Part shown: positions 40,556 through 51,000 of the stretch, piece after piece
How positions within the stretch are numbered: position 1 is the first letter of the stretch
Layout of the letters: each line of letters begins with the position of its first letter
Source of the DNA: an archaeon
Lineage (GTDB): Archaea > Nanobdellota > Nanobdellia > Pacearchaeales > GW2011-AR1
Assembly (NCBI GenBank): GCA_018657525.1
Contig: JABHWZ010000005.1
Location: 1-64,000, forward strand
Length of the DNA: 64,000 nucleotides
Direction of reading: 5' to 3'
Made by a program: the position numbers and the translations under genes
The notes under the pieces: model-generated
The model's input: only the letters and a program-made list of their open reading frames with translations
Databases searched by the model: none
What the model was told of the DNA's origin: nothing

Positions 40556-41113
40556 TTAACTCAGCAGAGCTTCTCTACAACTTTCCCTTGTATGAAAAAT
40601 AGTTCCAACCACTCTATCACATAGGCCCAATTCTAAAGTTTCTTGTGAAATTTGGGTATAACAATTATCTCTATAATAAGAACGCTTCCCTGTAAATTCC
40701 ATAAAAAGTTCAGTAGACATCTTATCACATAAATCTCCATCCAAAAGATTATTTGCCACAACAAAATAACAAACATCTGCTAACTTTGTATTTTTAATTT
40801 TATCACAATTTGAACTCTCATTTGTAAACTCCCCAAGACTACGGTAGCAGTCATCTTTTCTTTTGACAATTTCTGGGTCCACATCATAAGAAGAAAATCT
40901 AGATTTGATAAAAGTACTGTCCCCAATTTCTTCACATAAACTTGAGTCTATCCTATCATAAGCCAATCTACTAATACAACTATCTTTAAGTTCCGAATCA
41001 GAGATCTTTTCGCAACTTCTTAATTCAAAATCTTCATTAAACAAAAAATATCCTATGCCAAGTAGAATTAAAATCAAAATCCCCAAAATAAAAAAAATTT
41101 TTCTTCTTTCCAT
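40556..41113 (-). CDS. hypothetical exported Cys-rich protein
   Basis: TM anchor FFILGILILILLGIGYFLF followed by Cys-repeats; start MERRKIFF. Confidence 0.6.
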   Translation of the reverse strand: MERRKIFFILGILILILLGIGYFLFNEDFELRSCEKISDSELKDSCISRLAYDRIDSSLCEEIGDSTFIKSRFSSYDVDPEIVKRKDDCYRSLGEFTNESSNCDKIKNTKLADVCYFVVANNLLDGDLCDKMSTELFMEFTGKRSYYRDNCYTQISQETLELGLCDRVVGTIFHTRESCREALLS

Positions 41114-41118
41114 TTTAA

Positions 41119-41286
41119 TCAAGCTACTCCATAACGTCTTCGATTTAAAGAACAATACACTCCTCTATTATACATACCGCGAGCATACGCTCTACCAATA
41201 TCCCGCGCTTCAGCACATTTTAAAGGATCCATTTTAAAATTTTCTAAACACCTTCTTAATCTCTCTGATTTTTCTTTTGAATCCAT
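41119..41286 (-). CDS. 55-aa small protein missed by ORF track
   Basis: MDSKEKSERLRRCLENFKMDPLKCAEARDIGRAYARGMYNRGVYCSLNRRRYGVA*; ends 5 nt before the downstream start. Confidence 0.5.
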   Translation of the reverse strand: MDSKEKSERLRRCLENFKMDPLKCAEARDIGRAYARGMYNRGVYCSLNRRRYGVA

Positions 41287-41350
41287 CCTAAAACTTCAAT
41301 TCGCTCCCAGACTTTACAATCAAAAATTTACCTTCAGAATTCCCCAAAGT

Positions 41351-41902
41351 CTAAAAGCTCACCTCTGGCACTTTCTTTTCTACTTCAGCAATTTTCAAAT
41401 ATTCACGAGCCTGCTTTCCATAAATTCTAGCGAACATTATTCCTGGGAAAGTTTTACATAAATTATTATAACTCAAAATTGAATCATTATAATATTGGCG
41501 AGCATAAGCAACTTTATCCTCTGTTGCACTTAACTCTCTCTGTAACTCTAAAAAATTCTGATTAGCTTTCAAATCAGGATAACCCTCTGCAATCGCAAAT
41601 AATCTTCCCAACGCTCCTTCTAAGTTTTTATCTGCTTTAACCTTCTTCTCTAAATCTTTAGCCCCAACCAAAGCCTTCCGCGCATCAGTAACTTCTTTAA
41701 TAACCTCTTTCTCGTGCTTTGCAAAACCTTTAACTGTCTTCAACAAATTAGGAATCAAATCTGCTCTTCGTTTTAACTGCACATTAATCTGACTCAAAGA
41801 ATTATCTATTCTATTCCCCAAAACATTAAAACGATTAAAATAAACTACTAAAGCAAAAATAACCACTACCAACAAACCAATTAATATCCATAACCATAAC
41901 AT
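41351..41902 (-). CDS. lemA: LemA-family protein
   Basis: N-terminal TM, FNRFNVLGNRIDNSLSQINVQLKRRADLIPNLLKTVKGFAKHEKE. Confidence 0.93.
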   Translation of the reverse strand: MLWLWILIGLLVVVIFALVVYFNRFNVLGNRIDNSLSQINVQLKRRADLIPNLLKTVKGFAKHEKEVIKEVTDARKALVGAKDLEKKVKADKNLEGALGRLFAIAEGYPDLKANQNFLELQRELSATEDKVAYARQYYNDSILSYNNLCKTFPGIMFARIYGKQAREYLKIAEVEKKVPEVSF

Positions 41903-41924
41903 AACTTAAATAAAAAAACGAGAT

Positions 41925-42422
41925 TTATAAATCTATCTTAAAATTTTCCAAAAAATTACCCCATCTCCCAATATTTTCTTCCATATGTTTTTTGAGTAAT
42001 TCGTAAGATTCTCTTTTAAAAGGACCTTCCCTAAAAGTTGGCCAATGTTTTTCATACCATGGTCCAAGATCTTTTGGATCTACTTTAGAGAATCCTCCAT
42101 TAGGATCTGGACATGCATAAACAAATTCATTAACTCTAGACAAAACTGCTGCACCGGCACACATCATGCAAGGTTCCCAAGTTGTATATAATCGAACTAT
42201 TCCCTTTGGCTTTTGCTTTATTTTCCAAGAAACTTTTTGTAACAAAGAGTTTTCAGCATGAGAAATCCAATCTCCATTATTATTTGAAGAATTGCCCGCA
42301 ATACCCTCGAGATTATTATCAATAGTTAAAACTGCTCCAACCGGAATGTCCCCTCGGGCATAACAATTTTCAGCTTCATTCAACGCAAGCCGCATAAAAT
42401 TTTGATCAATTTGATTAAACAT
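41925..42422 (-). CDS. nucleoside/guanine deaminase-like (CDA superfamily)
   Basis: HAENSLL...TTWEPCMMCAGAAVLSRVNEFVYA zinc deaminase motif. Confidence 0.85.
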   Translation of the reverse strand: MFNQIDQNFMRLALNEAENCYARGDIPVGAVLTIDNNLEGIAGNSSNNNGDWISHAENSLLQKVSWKIKQKPKGIVRLYTTWEPCMMCAGAAVLSRVNEFVYACPDPNGGFSKVDPKDLGPWYEKHWPTFREGPFKRESYELLKKHMEENIGRWGNFLENFKIDL

Positions 42423-42482
42423 AAAAAGTTAATAAAAAAGCAATATAAAAAGATTATTAAACTGGAAAGAATACATTCAAGG

Positions 42483-42644
42483 ATGGTAAAAATTGACAAA
42501 GAAAAATGTATTGGTTGTGGACTTTGCGCTTCGGTTTGCCCAGACGGATTTGAAATGAAAGATGGCAAAGCAGAAGTTAAAAAAGCAGAAGCATGTTCAA
42601 AAGACGCTGCAGAAGCTTGCCCTGTTGAAGCAATTAATCTTTAA
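42483..42644 (+). CDS. 4Fe-4S ferredoxin
   Basis: CIGCGLCASVCPDGFEM...ACPVEAINL. Confidence 0.85.
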   Translation: MVKIDKEKCIGCGLCASVCPDGFEMKDGKAEVKKAEACSKDAAEACPVEAINL

Positions 42645-42876
42645 AAAATATTTTTAAAATTCTTGAAAGATTCTTTTTTTAAATTTAAAATTGTCTTTAG
42701 AATATTTATTAAATTCAATTATAACAAAACATCTTTGATGTTTTGCAATTTGGGTTCGCGGTAGGGAAAATGAGCGAAAGCGAATTGGGCTAATTGAATT
42801 CTAAATCTATTCAATGATAACGAAACAACTTTCACAAAACAACAATCCTTAAAAAAAAATAAAATTAATAATTTCT

Positions 42877-43401
42877 ATGCCAAAAATAATTAGAACAAAA
42901 GACAAACAAAGTTTATACGAACTAGACTGGCAATCTGGAGAACTTCTTGCATTTGATAATTATGATTTTGAATTGCCTCTCCCATTTACATTAATAATTC
43001 CATGGGTTATAGGTTAAGGGTATGATAAAAAAACAGGTGGCATGAGATTATTGTGGCCAAAAGGAGAAACCCTCGATAGCAATGAAAACTTCACAATTTT
43101 CTCAGATTATAAAGCAATGGAATTAATGGCGCCAAAACCTGAACAAAAAGGAAAACCAAATTTTAACCTTATCAAAATTGGAAGGGAGGCAATAGATGGT
43201 TATTTAGCAGAAACTGCAATAGCAGGCAAAGAAGCAATTATAGAATATTTATAAAATGAGGACAATGGAAGATTAAAATTTTACGCAGAAGCATTAAAAG
43301 CAGGAAAACTAAAAGCCCCAGAAGGCATAATGGGAAGATTTGGGAGAAGAATAGGATTAAAAAGGTTGTTACCAAATCCAATAAGATTTAGATATTTCTA
43401 A
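42877..43401 (+). pseudogene. 175-codon reading frame with two in-frame TAA codons
   Basis: MPKIIRTKDKQSLYELDWQSGELLAFDN...VIG*GYDKKTGG...IIEYL*NEDNGRLKFY...RFRYF*; TAA at 43015 and 43252, no frameshift. Confidence 0.7.
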
Positions 43402-43443
43402 ATCTATAAAAAAATTTATATACTTAATCTGCATAAATTATTT

Positions 43444-43839
43444 ATGTTTACAAAAAAGAGATATGGATATTATAGATTCCTATATTTAATTGCAGCAATT
43501 TATGATTTCTCCCTCGGAATCTCCTTTTTATTCTTTTACAAAAACATTTACAATTTTCTAGGAATGAACATCCCACAAAATCCCTCTTACCTAACTTTCT
43601 CTGCCCTGATGATAACAATATTTGGTATCCTCCTATTTATGATTTATTTTGATTTAGAAAACGCAAAAAAACTAATTATCCTAGCGATCCTCATAAAATT
43701 ATCTTACATCGGCACAGTCGTATTTTATTACCTCCTCGTCGGAGCAGACTATGTAGACATGCCATACAGAATATTTGCATTCCTAGATTTAGCATTCGCA
43801 ATACTCTTTTTTGAATCATTGAGATACATTAAAAGATAA
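43444..43839 (+). CDS. hypothetical four-TM membrane protein
   Basis: 131-aa strongly hydrophobic ORF. Confidence 0.7.
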   Translation: MFTKKRYGYYRFLYLIAAIYDFSLGISFLFFYKNIYNFLGMNIPQNPSYLTFSALMITIFGILLFMIYFDLENAKKLIILAILIKLSYIGTVVFYYLLVGADYVDMPYRIFAFLDLAFAILFFESLRYIKR

Positions 43840-43945
43840 TTAAATATCTTACTCAAATTTATTTTTAATTAATAAACATTCCAATCATCCACCACAAAAA
43901 ACTTTATTAACCACAAACAACTAAGAATTATATTAAAGAGGAAAA

Positions 43946-46819
43946 ATGATAAATTCACTAATTGCAGATGCGCAAAAAAATCAATCAATAGTTGATGCTA
44001 ATTCTTTAATTGAAGAAACACCCACGGAAACCTCTCCCACAGAAGAGACCACTCAAAATAAAAAAATTCAAAACTTCGACGAATCATCTTTCATAAAATG
44101 GTTCTCTGAATTAAATAAAAATTCAGGGAGCGTCGCTGGAGGAAAAGGAGCAAACCTATCAGAGATTTACAATTTAAAAATCCCAGTTCCCCCTGGCTTC
44201 GTTGTCACAGCTCAAGCATATGATTACTTTTTAGAAAAAGCAGAAATTAAAGAAAAAATTTCAGAACTTTTAGACAGAATAGATTATGAGGACACAAAAC
44301 AACTAGATGAAATAACAAAACAAATACGAGCATTCATTGAAGACTCAACCTTGCCTCCTGAATTAGAAAATGAAATCATTGAAGCTTACGAATCTCTTGA
44401 CGTTACTGGAACAAACAAAAACGATAAAGATTTTGCACTTAATATCCTAAAAGCCGGAGCAGAACCAACTTTCGTAGCTGTTAGAAGTTCAGCGACGGCA
44501 GAAGATCTTGCAGGAGCAAGCTTTGCAGGTCAACAAGACACTTACCTAAACATAAAAGGCAACACATCAGTCCTAACACACGTAAAAAAATGCTTCGCAT
44601 CTTTATTCACTTCCAGAGCAACTTACTATCGAAATAAAAAAGGATTCAAACATGCAGAAACAAGTCTAGCGGTAATTGTCCAAAAAATGGTAGACTCTGA
44701 AAAATCAGGAGTAATATTCTCAAAAGACCCTTCTTACAAAAATAATAACATAATCATGGAAGCTGTTTGGGGACTTGGAGAAGGAATTGTCTCAGGAAAA
44801 ATAACTCCAGACAGATATATAATTTCAGAAGATTTAGAAATAAAAGAAAAAGAAATTGCAAATAAAAGAATTGCACTAACTAGAGATTCAGGTGGAGAAA
44901 AAACAATTGTTAAATTAAACCCAGAAATTGCAAATGCTCAAGTATTAAAAAATCATGAAATTAGAGAACTATCTGAATTCGCACTTCAGCTAGAAAAACA
45001 TTATTCAAAACCACAAGATATGGAATTTGCTATAGAAGGAGAAGAAATATATATTGTTCAAACAAGACCAATCACAACCATCGAAAACAGAGTTGAAGAA
45101 GACAAAAGAGAAGAAATAAAAGGAGAGCCAATTTTAAAGGGGCTAGCTGCTTCCCCAGGCATAGCATCTGGAAAAATAAAAATAATAGAGGAGATAGAAG
45201 ATTTAGACAAAATTAAATCAGGAGATATTTTAGTAACAAGAATGACAAATCCAGACATGGTAGTCACAATGCAAAAAGCAGCAGCAATAGTAACTGATGA
45301 AGGTGGCCTCACTGCTCATGCAGCAATTGTATCAAGAGAAATGGGTACCCCCTGTATTGTTGGAACTCAAGAAGCCACAACATTACTTAAAGAAAACGAA
45401 ATTATCACTGTGAATGGGTTTACCGGAAAAATATATCGAGGAAAAACAGCAGAAACAGTAAAGAAAGAAGTTCTACCAGTAATCGCGCAAACAAAAACTG
45501 AAATAAAAGTAATTGTTGATTTACCCAGCTTCGCAGAAAGAGCAGCAAAAACAGAACTTACCAAAGTAGGATTAACAAGAATAGAAGGTATAATTGCAGA
45601 ATCAGGAAAACACCCAAAATATTTTTTAGATCAAAATAAAATAGATGAATATGAAGAAATAATTTTCAATGGAATTGAAGGTATTGCTAAATACTTTGAA
45701 GAAATTTGGGTAAGAACATCAGACATAAGAACAGATGAATTCAAAAACCTTGAAGGCGCACCAACAGAAGACGAAGCTAATCCAATGTTAGGATTACACG
45801 GAATAAGATATTCTTTAAAATATCCTGAAGTTCTCAAAGCAGAACTAAAAGCCATGCACAGAATAGCATTACAAAGAAAAACCATTGGAATTTTAATGCC
45901 CCAATTAATCTCAGTAGAAGAATTAAAAGAAGTCAAAAAAATACTTCAAGAATTAAATATAAACAACTTAAAATTAGGAGTCATGATTGAAACCCCAGCC
46001 TCAGTTCAAATAATTAAAGACCTTTGTAAAGAAGGAATAAAATTTATTTCATTCGGTACAAATGATTTAACTCAATATCTCCTAGCAGTAGATAGAGGAA
46101 ATGAAAACGTCCAGCATTTATTTAATGAAATGGATCCAGCAGTTCTTTATCAATTAAGTTTTGTTATAAGAACATGTAAAAGAGCAGGAGTAGAAACAAG
46201 TATTTGTGGACAAGCAGGAAGTAAAAAAGAAATGGTAAAATATTTAGTTGAACAAGGCATTGATAGTATAAGTGTAAATGCCGACGCTGCAAAAGAAATT
46301 TCAGATTATGTAAAAGAATTAGAAACACAAAGAGGAGAAAGCCCAAGACAATATCAAGCAGAAAAAGAAAACGAGAATAAAGAGAAAGGAAAAGATAATT
46401 TTACAAACCATGAAAACTCCCAAAAAAACCAAAATCAAAGTACTCCAATAGAAAAAGAATTATCTCAACAACCCGAACAAAAAGAACTAATTACCGAAAA
46501 AATTGAAGAAGAAATAATTCAAGAACCAAACCCAGAAAAAACCTCTACCCCCAACTTTATAGAAAATATTGAAGAAGGAATAAAAGAAATAGGAGAAAAA
46601 ACAGCAGAATTAATTGAAGAATTCAAAGAAGAAATTGATCCTTCAAAAGAGGAAGAAATGTATCACCAAACATTTAAAGAAGAACCAAAAAATTTTACAG
46701 AAGAAGAACTTCCACAAATTAATGGAACAGAAAATTTAAAACCAATTTCAGAAGAAAAAAATTCTGAAATTGGAAAAGATAATGAAATCGAATCAGAAGA
46801 AAAATTAGATATTTTTTAA
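43946..46819 (+). CDS. ppsA: phosphoenolpyruvate synthase with disordered N- and C-terminal extensions
   Basis: VAGGKGANLSEIYNLKIPVPPGFVVT, GGLTAHAAIVSREMGTPCIVG, FGTNDLTQYLLAVDRGNENV, TSICGQAGS; about 150-residue E/K/Q/N-rich tail. Confidence 0.93.
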   Translation: MINSLIADAQKNQSIVDANSLIEETPTETSPTEETTQNKKIQNFDESSFIKWFSELNKNSGSVAGGKGANLSEIYNLKIPVPPGFVVTAQAYDYFLEKAEIKEKISELLDRIDYEDTKQLDEITKQIRAFIEDSTLPPELENEIIEAYESLDVTGTNKNDKDFALNILKAGAEPTFVAVRSSATAEDLAGASFAGQQDTYLNIKGNTSVLTHVKKCFASLFTSRATYYRNKKGFKHAETSLAVIVQKMVDSEKSGVIFSKDPSYKNNNIIMEAVWGLGEGIVSGKITPDRYIISEDLEIKEKEIANKRIALTRDSGGEKTIVKLNPEIANAQVLKNHEIRELSEFALQLEKHYSKPQDMEFAIEGEEIYIVQTRPITTIENRVEEDKREEIKGEPILKGLAASPGIASGKIKIIEEIEDLDKIKSGDILVTRMTNPDMVVTMQKAAAIVTDEGGLTAHAAIVSREMGTPCIVGTQEATTLLKENEIITVNGFTGKIYRGKTAETVKKEVLPVIAQTKTEIKVIVDLPSFAERAAKTELTKVGLTRIEGIIAESGKHPKYFLDQNKIDEYEEIIFNGIEGIAKYFEEIWVRTSDIRTDEFKNLEGAPTEDEANPMLGLHGIRYSLKYPEVLKAELKAMHRIALQRKTIGILMPQLISVEELKEVKKILQELNINNLKLGVMIETPASVQIIKDLCKEGIKFISFGTNDLTQYLLAVDRGNENVQHLFNEMDPAVLYQLSFVIRTCKRAGVETSICGQAGSKKEMVKYLVEQGIDSISVNADAAKEISDYVKELETQRGESPRQYQAEKENENKEKGKDNFTNHENSQKNQNQSTPIEKELSQQPEQKELITEKIEEEIIQEPNPEKTSTPNFIENIEEGIKEIGEKTAELIEEFKEEIDPSKEEEMYHQTFKEEPKNFTEEELPQINGTENLKPISEEKNSEIGKDNEIESEEKLDIF

Positions 46820-46902
46820 GAGATAAAGTTTTTTCTAACAAAATTGTCATCAAATAATCCTCCCACCAAAGAGTTTTTAAATTAGCTTAACTTAAATAAA
46901 AT

Positions 46903-47409
46903 ATGGCAAGAAAAAAGGCGAAAAAGAAAACTAATAAAAAAGTTTCTCCAATAAAATCTACTGCACAACAAGATAATGTTGAAAAAATTTTAGTTCAAAA
47001 TTTTGTAGACTTACAAAAAGTAATGACAATTTTATCAACAAAATTTGATAAATTAACAAATCAAATTTCAGGACTATTAGAAATTTTTGAAAAATCTGCA
47101 GAATCACTTTCAAAAAAAGATTTCAAAGCTGAACAAGAATCTGGAGAAACCCAAAAAATATTAGAAGCAATCAAAAGTATTGCAGAAGAAAATAAAATAA
47201 TTGCCAAAGGGTTAACTTTAATGAATCAACAAAATAATACTTTACAAGAAACCGTTCCAGTTCAAACTCCACAAGAACCAGAAAGAACAATTAATCCGCA
47301 AGGAATTCAAGCGCATCCTTACCCTACCCCTGCATCAAATAATGTAGACAATTATGAAGCATCAATTGCTTCTAGATTAGAAAAACTCAAACCTCTCCCA
47401 AAGAAGTAA
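46903..47409 (+). CDS. coiled-coil protein
   Basis: Lys-rich start, heptad-like central region, Pro-rich tail. Confidence 0.6.
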   Translation: MARKKAKKKTNKKVSPIKSTAQQDNVEKILVQNFVDLQKVMTILSTKFDKLTNQISGLLEIFEKSAESLSKKDFKAEQESGETQKILEAIKSIAEENKIIAKGLTLMNQQNNTLQETVPVQTPQEPERTINPQGIQAHPYPTPASNNVDNYEASIASRLEKLKPLPKK

Positions 47410-47410
47410 A

Positions 47411-47998
47411 ATGCTAAAATTAACTTCGCAAGAATTCAGAGAAATTTTTCTTACTAAATTTACACAAGAATTAATAAATACTTTTGCTCCAAAAGAAATA
47501 ATCAAACTTGAAACAGAGATTAAAGAAATTAAAAAAGATTACAACCCTCCACAAATTAAAAAACAAATAATCTCTCCTCCAAGAAAAAGATTCCAACAAT
47601 CTACTAGGCCAATAATTAATCCAATGAGAATTAAGGAAAGAAGATTACCTCAAAGATTACAATACCTTCAACCAATTCCAAGAGAAACACCAATGGATTT
47701 GGGAAAACTAAATCAAATCTTAAAAAATCCTAGAATTAAATCAATTATATGTAATGGTTTAGAACAACAAATAATAATTAATTCTCCCAACCCCAATAAA
47801 ATAAATCTTACACTTTCAAAAGAAGAAATAGAAAATATCATAAATGAATTTTCAAAAATTTCCAAAATCCCAGCTCAAGAAGGAATTTATAGAGTAGCAG
47901 CAGGGAGATTAATTTTATTAGCAGTAATATCAAAACTAACAGATACAAAATTTATCATCAAAAAAATCCTCCCACATCCATTAATGATGCACAGATAA
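47411..47998 (+). CDS. hypothetical protein
   Basis: 195-aa ORF starting 1 nt after the upstream stop; LNQILKNPRIKSIICNGLEQQIII resembles an N-domain of secretion ATPases (weak). Confidence 0.55.
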   Translation: MLKLTSQEFREIFLTKFTQELINTFAPKEIIKLETEIKEIKKDYNPPQIKKQIISPPRKRFQQSTRPIINPMRIKERRLPQRLQYLQPIPRETPMDLGKLNQILKNPRIKSIICNGLEQQIIINSPNPNKINLTLSKEEIENIINEFSKISKIPAQEGIYRVAAGRLILLAVISKLTDTKFIIKKILPHPLMMHR

Positions 47999-48000
47999 AT

Positions 48001-51000
48001 TTAATCTTTTTTAACTCTCTTCCTCATCTTTCCTTCAGATGACAAGGTCAAATCTTCTCCAGTAAATTTCTTCTCTTTAACAAAATCCTTCTCAAGTTTT
48101 TCCCTTGTTACATCTGACAACTTCGCACCTTTTGCATGGCCTATCTTCGCTGTCTCAATAACAAATCCCCCCTTAGAAGGCTCCGCCTTTTTACCTCTTA
48201 AAAACTGATTAAGTTCACGTTCTAACTCTCTCTCTTTTATTGCCCCGGCATTATACCATTCACCAATATTCCCTAAAGAAGATCTATTCTTTAAAATTAA
48301 ATTTATTAATAAAATAGTAAACAGCAACCATGAGATAAAAATAACAATTGGCAACCAATTCCAAAATCCTCCGAGAGTCAAACAATCTGGACAAGAAGGC
48401 CCTCCACAATCAACCCCTCTTTCATCATGATTTTTCTCCCCATCAAAACAGTAATCACAATACCCAGTAAAACTTGTAGAAATTAATGAAATATCTAATC
48501 TTTCCAATTCAGAAAATTCTAAAATCGGATCCCGCCTCATTCGACTCAATAATTCTCCAGTAATCTTATCAGAGACCTCCACATACTCTTCATCACACCA
48601 CTCCACTGAATCAGTACTTATTGCAGTAGTTAATTCACAATCTTTTCTTTCAGTTCTATCAAATTCACAATTCCCAAAATCAGTACAAATTCTTTCTTGA
48701 TAACCCTGCACAAAACTCGAACCTTCAACTACATCATCCAGATAATATTTAGAACTACACTCCCCCCAATCTCCACAAGTCCAAGAAGAATAACAACTAC
48801 ACTCTTCTCTTTTTGGCTTTCCAAAACTTACTCCGCAATCATTTAGATCAACGCAATCATAAGGATAAGAATAACTATCTCCGTCGATACAATCAGTCTC
48901 TTCACAATGCCAAATCGGAGCGCATTCTAAACTCGCATTTTGATTAATCTGCACATTCCATAAAATTTCCTGCAAATCTCCATCAACTCCAATCACAACT
49001 TTTACTTTTTCAGATTGATCAAAAATATAATTAATTGAATCAGAAAGTTTTCCAACTCCTAACTTATCACCACTTAAATTTTCTCCAACAAACCAATCCA
49101 ATTTAATATTTGCCTCTCCAGCCAAATCTTCTACTTCAACCCCAAAATCTAAATCCTGTCCTAATGCAATAATTATATCTAACTCTTGAGGAAAATAATC
49201 AATCTCAATTCCAGAGATACATTGTTGAATTTCATTCGGTTTAATTATTTCGGTGCCACAAATTTGCGTATCTCTACAAGATCTATTTTGTTCACCATCA
49301 ATACAAGAAGTCCAATCATCACAAACCCATTCCTCCTCACATGTAATACATTCTCCACTAGAACAAGTCTCCCCTTCCGCACAATAAGTCGCTAACCAAC
49401 TCTCCCAAGAATTACATTCACCTACAACTCCACAATTTCTACTTCTTGCAATGCTATCAGAAATACATTCAGTTTCTTGTTCTCCCACCTCGCAACTATC
49501 AGTACAACTTATTTCACACACTCCACTAGAGCAACTCTCCCCGTCGCTACAAGCACCACAAGTCCCTCCGCAACCATTATCTCCACATTCTAATCCAGTG
49601 CACTGGGGTGTACAACCTCCCCCCCCACTATCTCCCCCACCTGTATCACTTGAAGTTATTGTTAAACTTCTTGTTGAAGAATTTTCAATATTCCCTAACG
49701 AATCTGTACAACTAATATTCCAAGTGTAACTCGCAACAGACAGCGTCGCACTAATTGTATTTGTCGCTGATTGATTAACATAAGAAGAATTAGTATAATT
49801 ACTTGCACCAATAGACAAAGTACAATTGCTCACATCATTATCATCTGAAACATTATATGTAAAACTTATCGAAGTTGAAGTTGTAGACAAACTATCTGTC
49901 GGAGAAACTAAAGTAATTGCAGGACCGCTCACATCAGTAGTAGTTGCGTTCAAAAATAAAGTTGTAAAATTAGAAGAATAATTTTGAGTTGAAGCATAAG
50001 TACAAGTATAATTATAATAACCTTCGCCCACAATAGTTGTTTCATTCACAGACAAACTCCCGTAATCAGCCTCGCTGTCATTCCTTGTCAAATTCAAATT
50101 ACCTTGAGAAGTCCCAGCAATACAAGTCACATTTGAAACCGTTCCATTTGGAATTGTTTTATTATTAAAAACACTATCTATGAAAATACTTAAACTTGGA
50201 TCTATCTGATTCACATCAACTTGATAAATTGTTGAATTCAAATTATTTGAAGAATCATTTATTGTAATATTTAACAAATAAGTTGCAACTCCTAAAATTG
50301 TTCCATTCTGTAAATAACCACTTGAATTAATTGTGAACCTAGAATCATTTACAACATAAGAATCAAAGCCGACAGCGTCGATTGCATCAAAATCAACACC
50401 TAAAGAAACTAAATAATCTAAACTTGCATTTGCAGGTATGGTTGTGAAATAAGGTAAAGTTGTATCTGCTCCACCAGTTAAAGTAAAATTAGAATTGGCA
50501 GTTAAACTTGTTCCAGAAACATCTTGTAGCACAGTTCCAGAAACATCCACTGCTGAAGCAATTACTCGATAAGTTCCAGAAGATTGTCCTGAAGAATCCC
50601 ACGCAACCCCATTCCAAATTGTATCTAACCCAGTTACATTCCCTGCCTTATACTCTCGCTCATTTCCTGTTGAAGTATCATTAATAACACTAGCAATAAA
50701 CTGCCACGCCGCCCCATTCCAATATTCAATATTCATTATCCAATAAAGTGAAAGCCGCTTAATTCCCAAATTATCTAATTTAGATTGATTTGCTGCAGGA
50801 GTGGTTTTCCCACTACTAATTGTAAAATCCCATGTATCAGAAAGAATAGAATTTGAATTATTCGAAGTATCATAACATCCCACACTCCAATTATGCGCAC
50901 CGTCGGCAATCTCAGTAATTTGCTTATAATCCACATCCAGCGTTGAAACAGAAAGAGTTACATTAGCGGTGTCATCTAAATATAAAGTGCAATTTCTAGG

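Noticed and set aside
42877-43401. Genetic-code reassignment of TAA
   Set aside because: TAA terminates many well-supported genes in this window, so only local pseudogenisation or readthrough is plausible.
45058-46346. Minus-strand ORFs inside ppsA
   Set aside because: Shadow ORFs opposite a strongly supported PEP synthase gene.
49186-49729. Plus-strand ORFs inside the 1374-aa surface protein
   Set aside because: Shadow of Cys/Ser/Thr-rich coding sequence.
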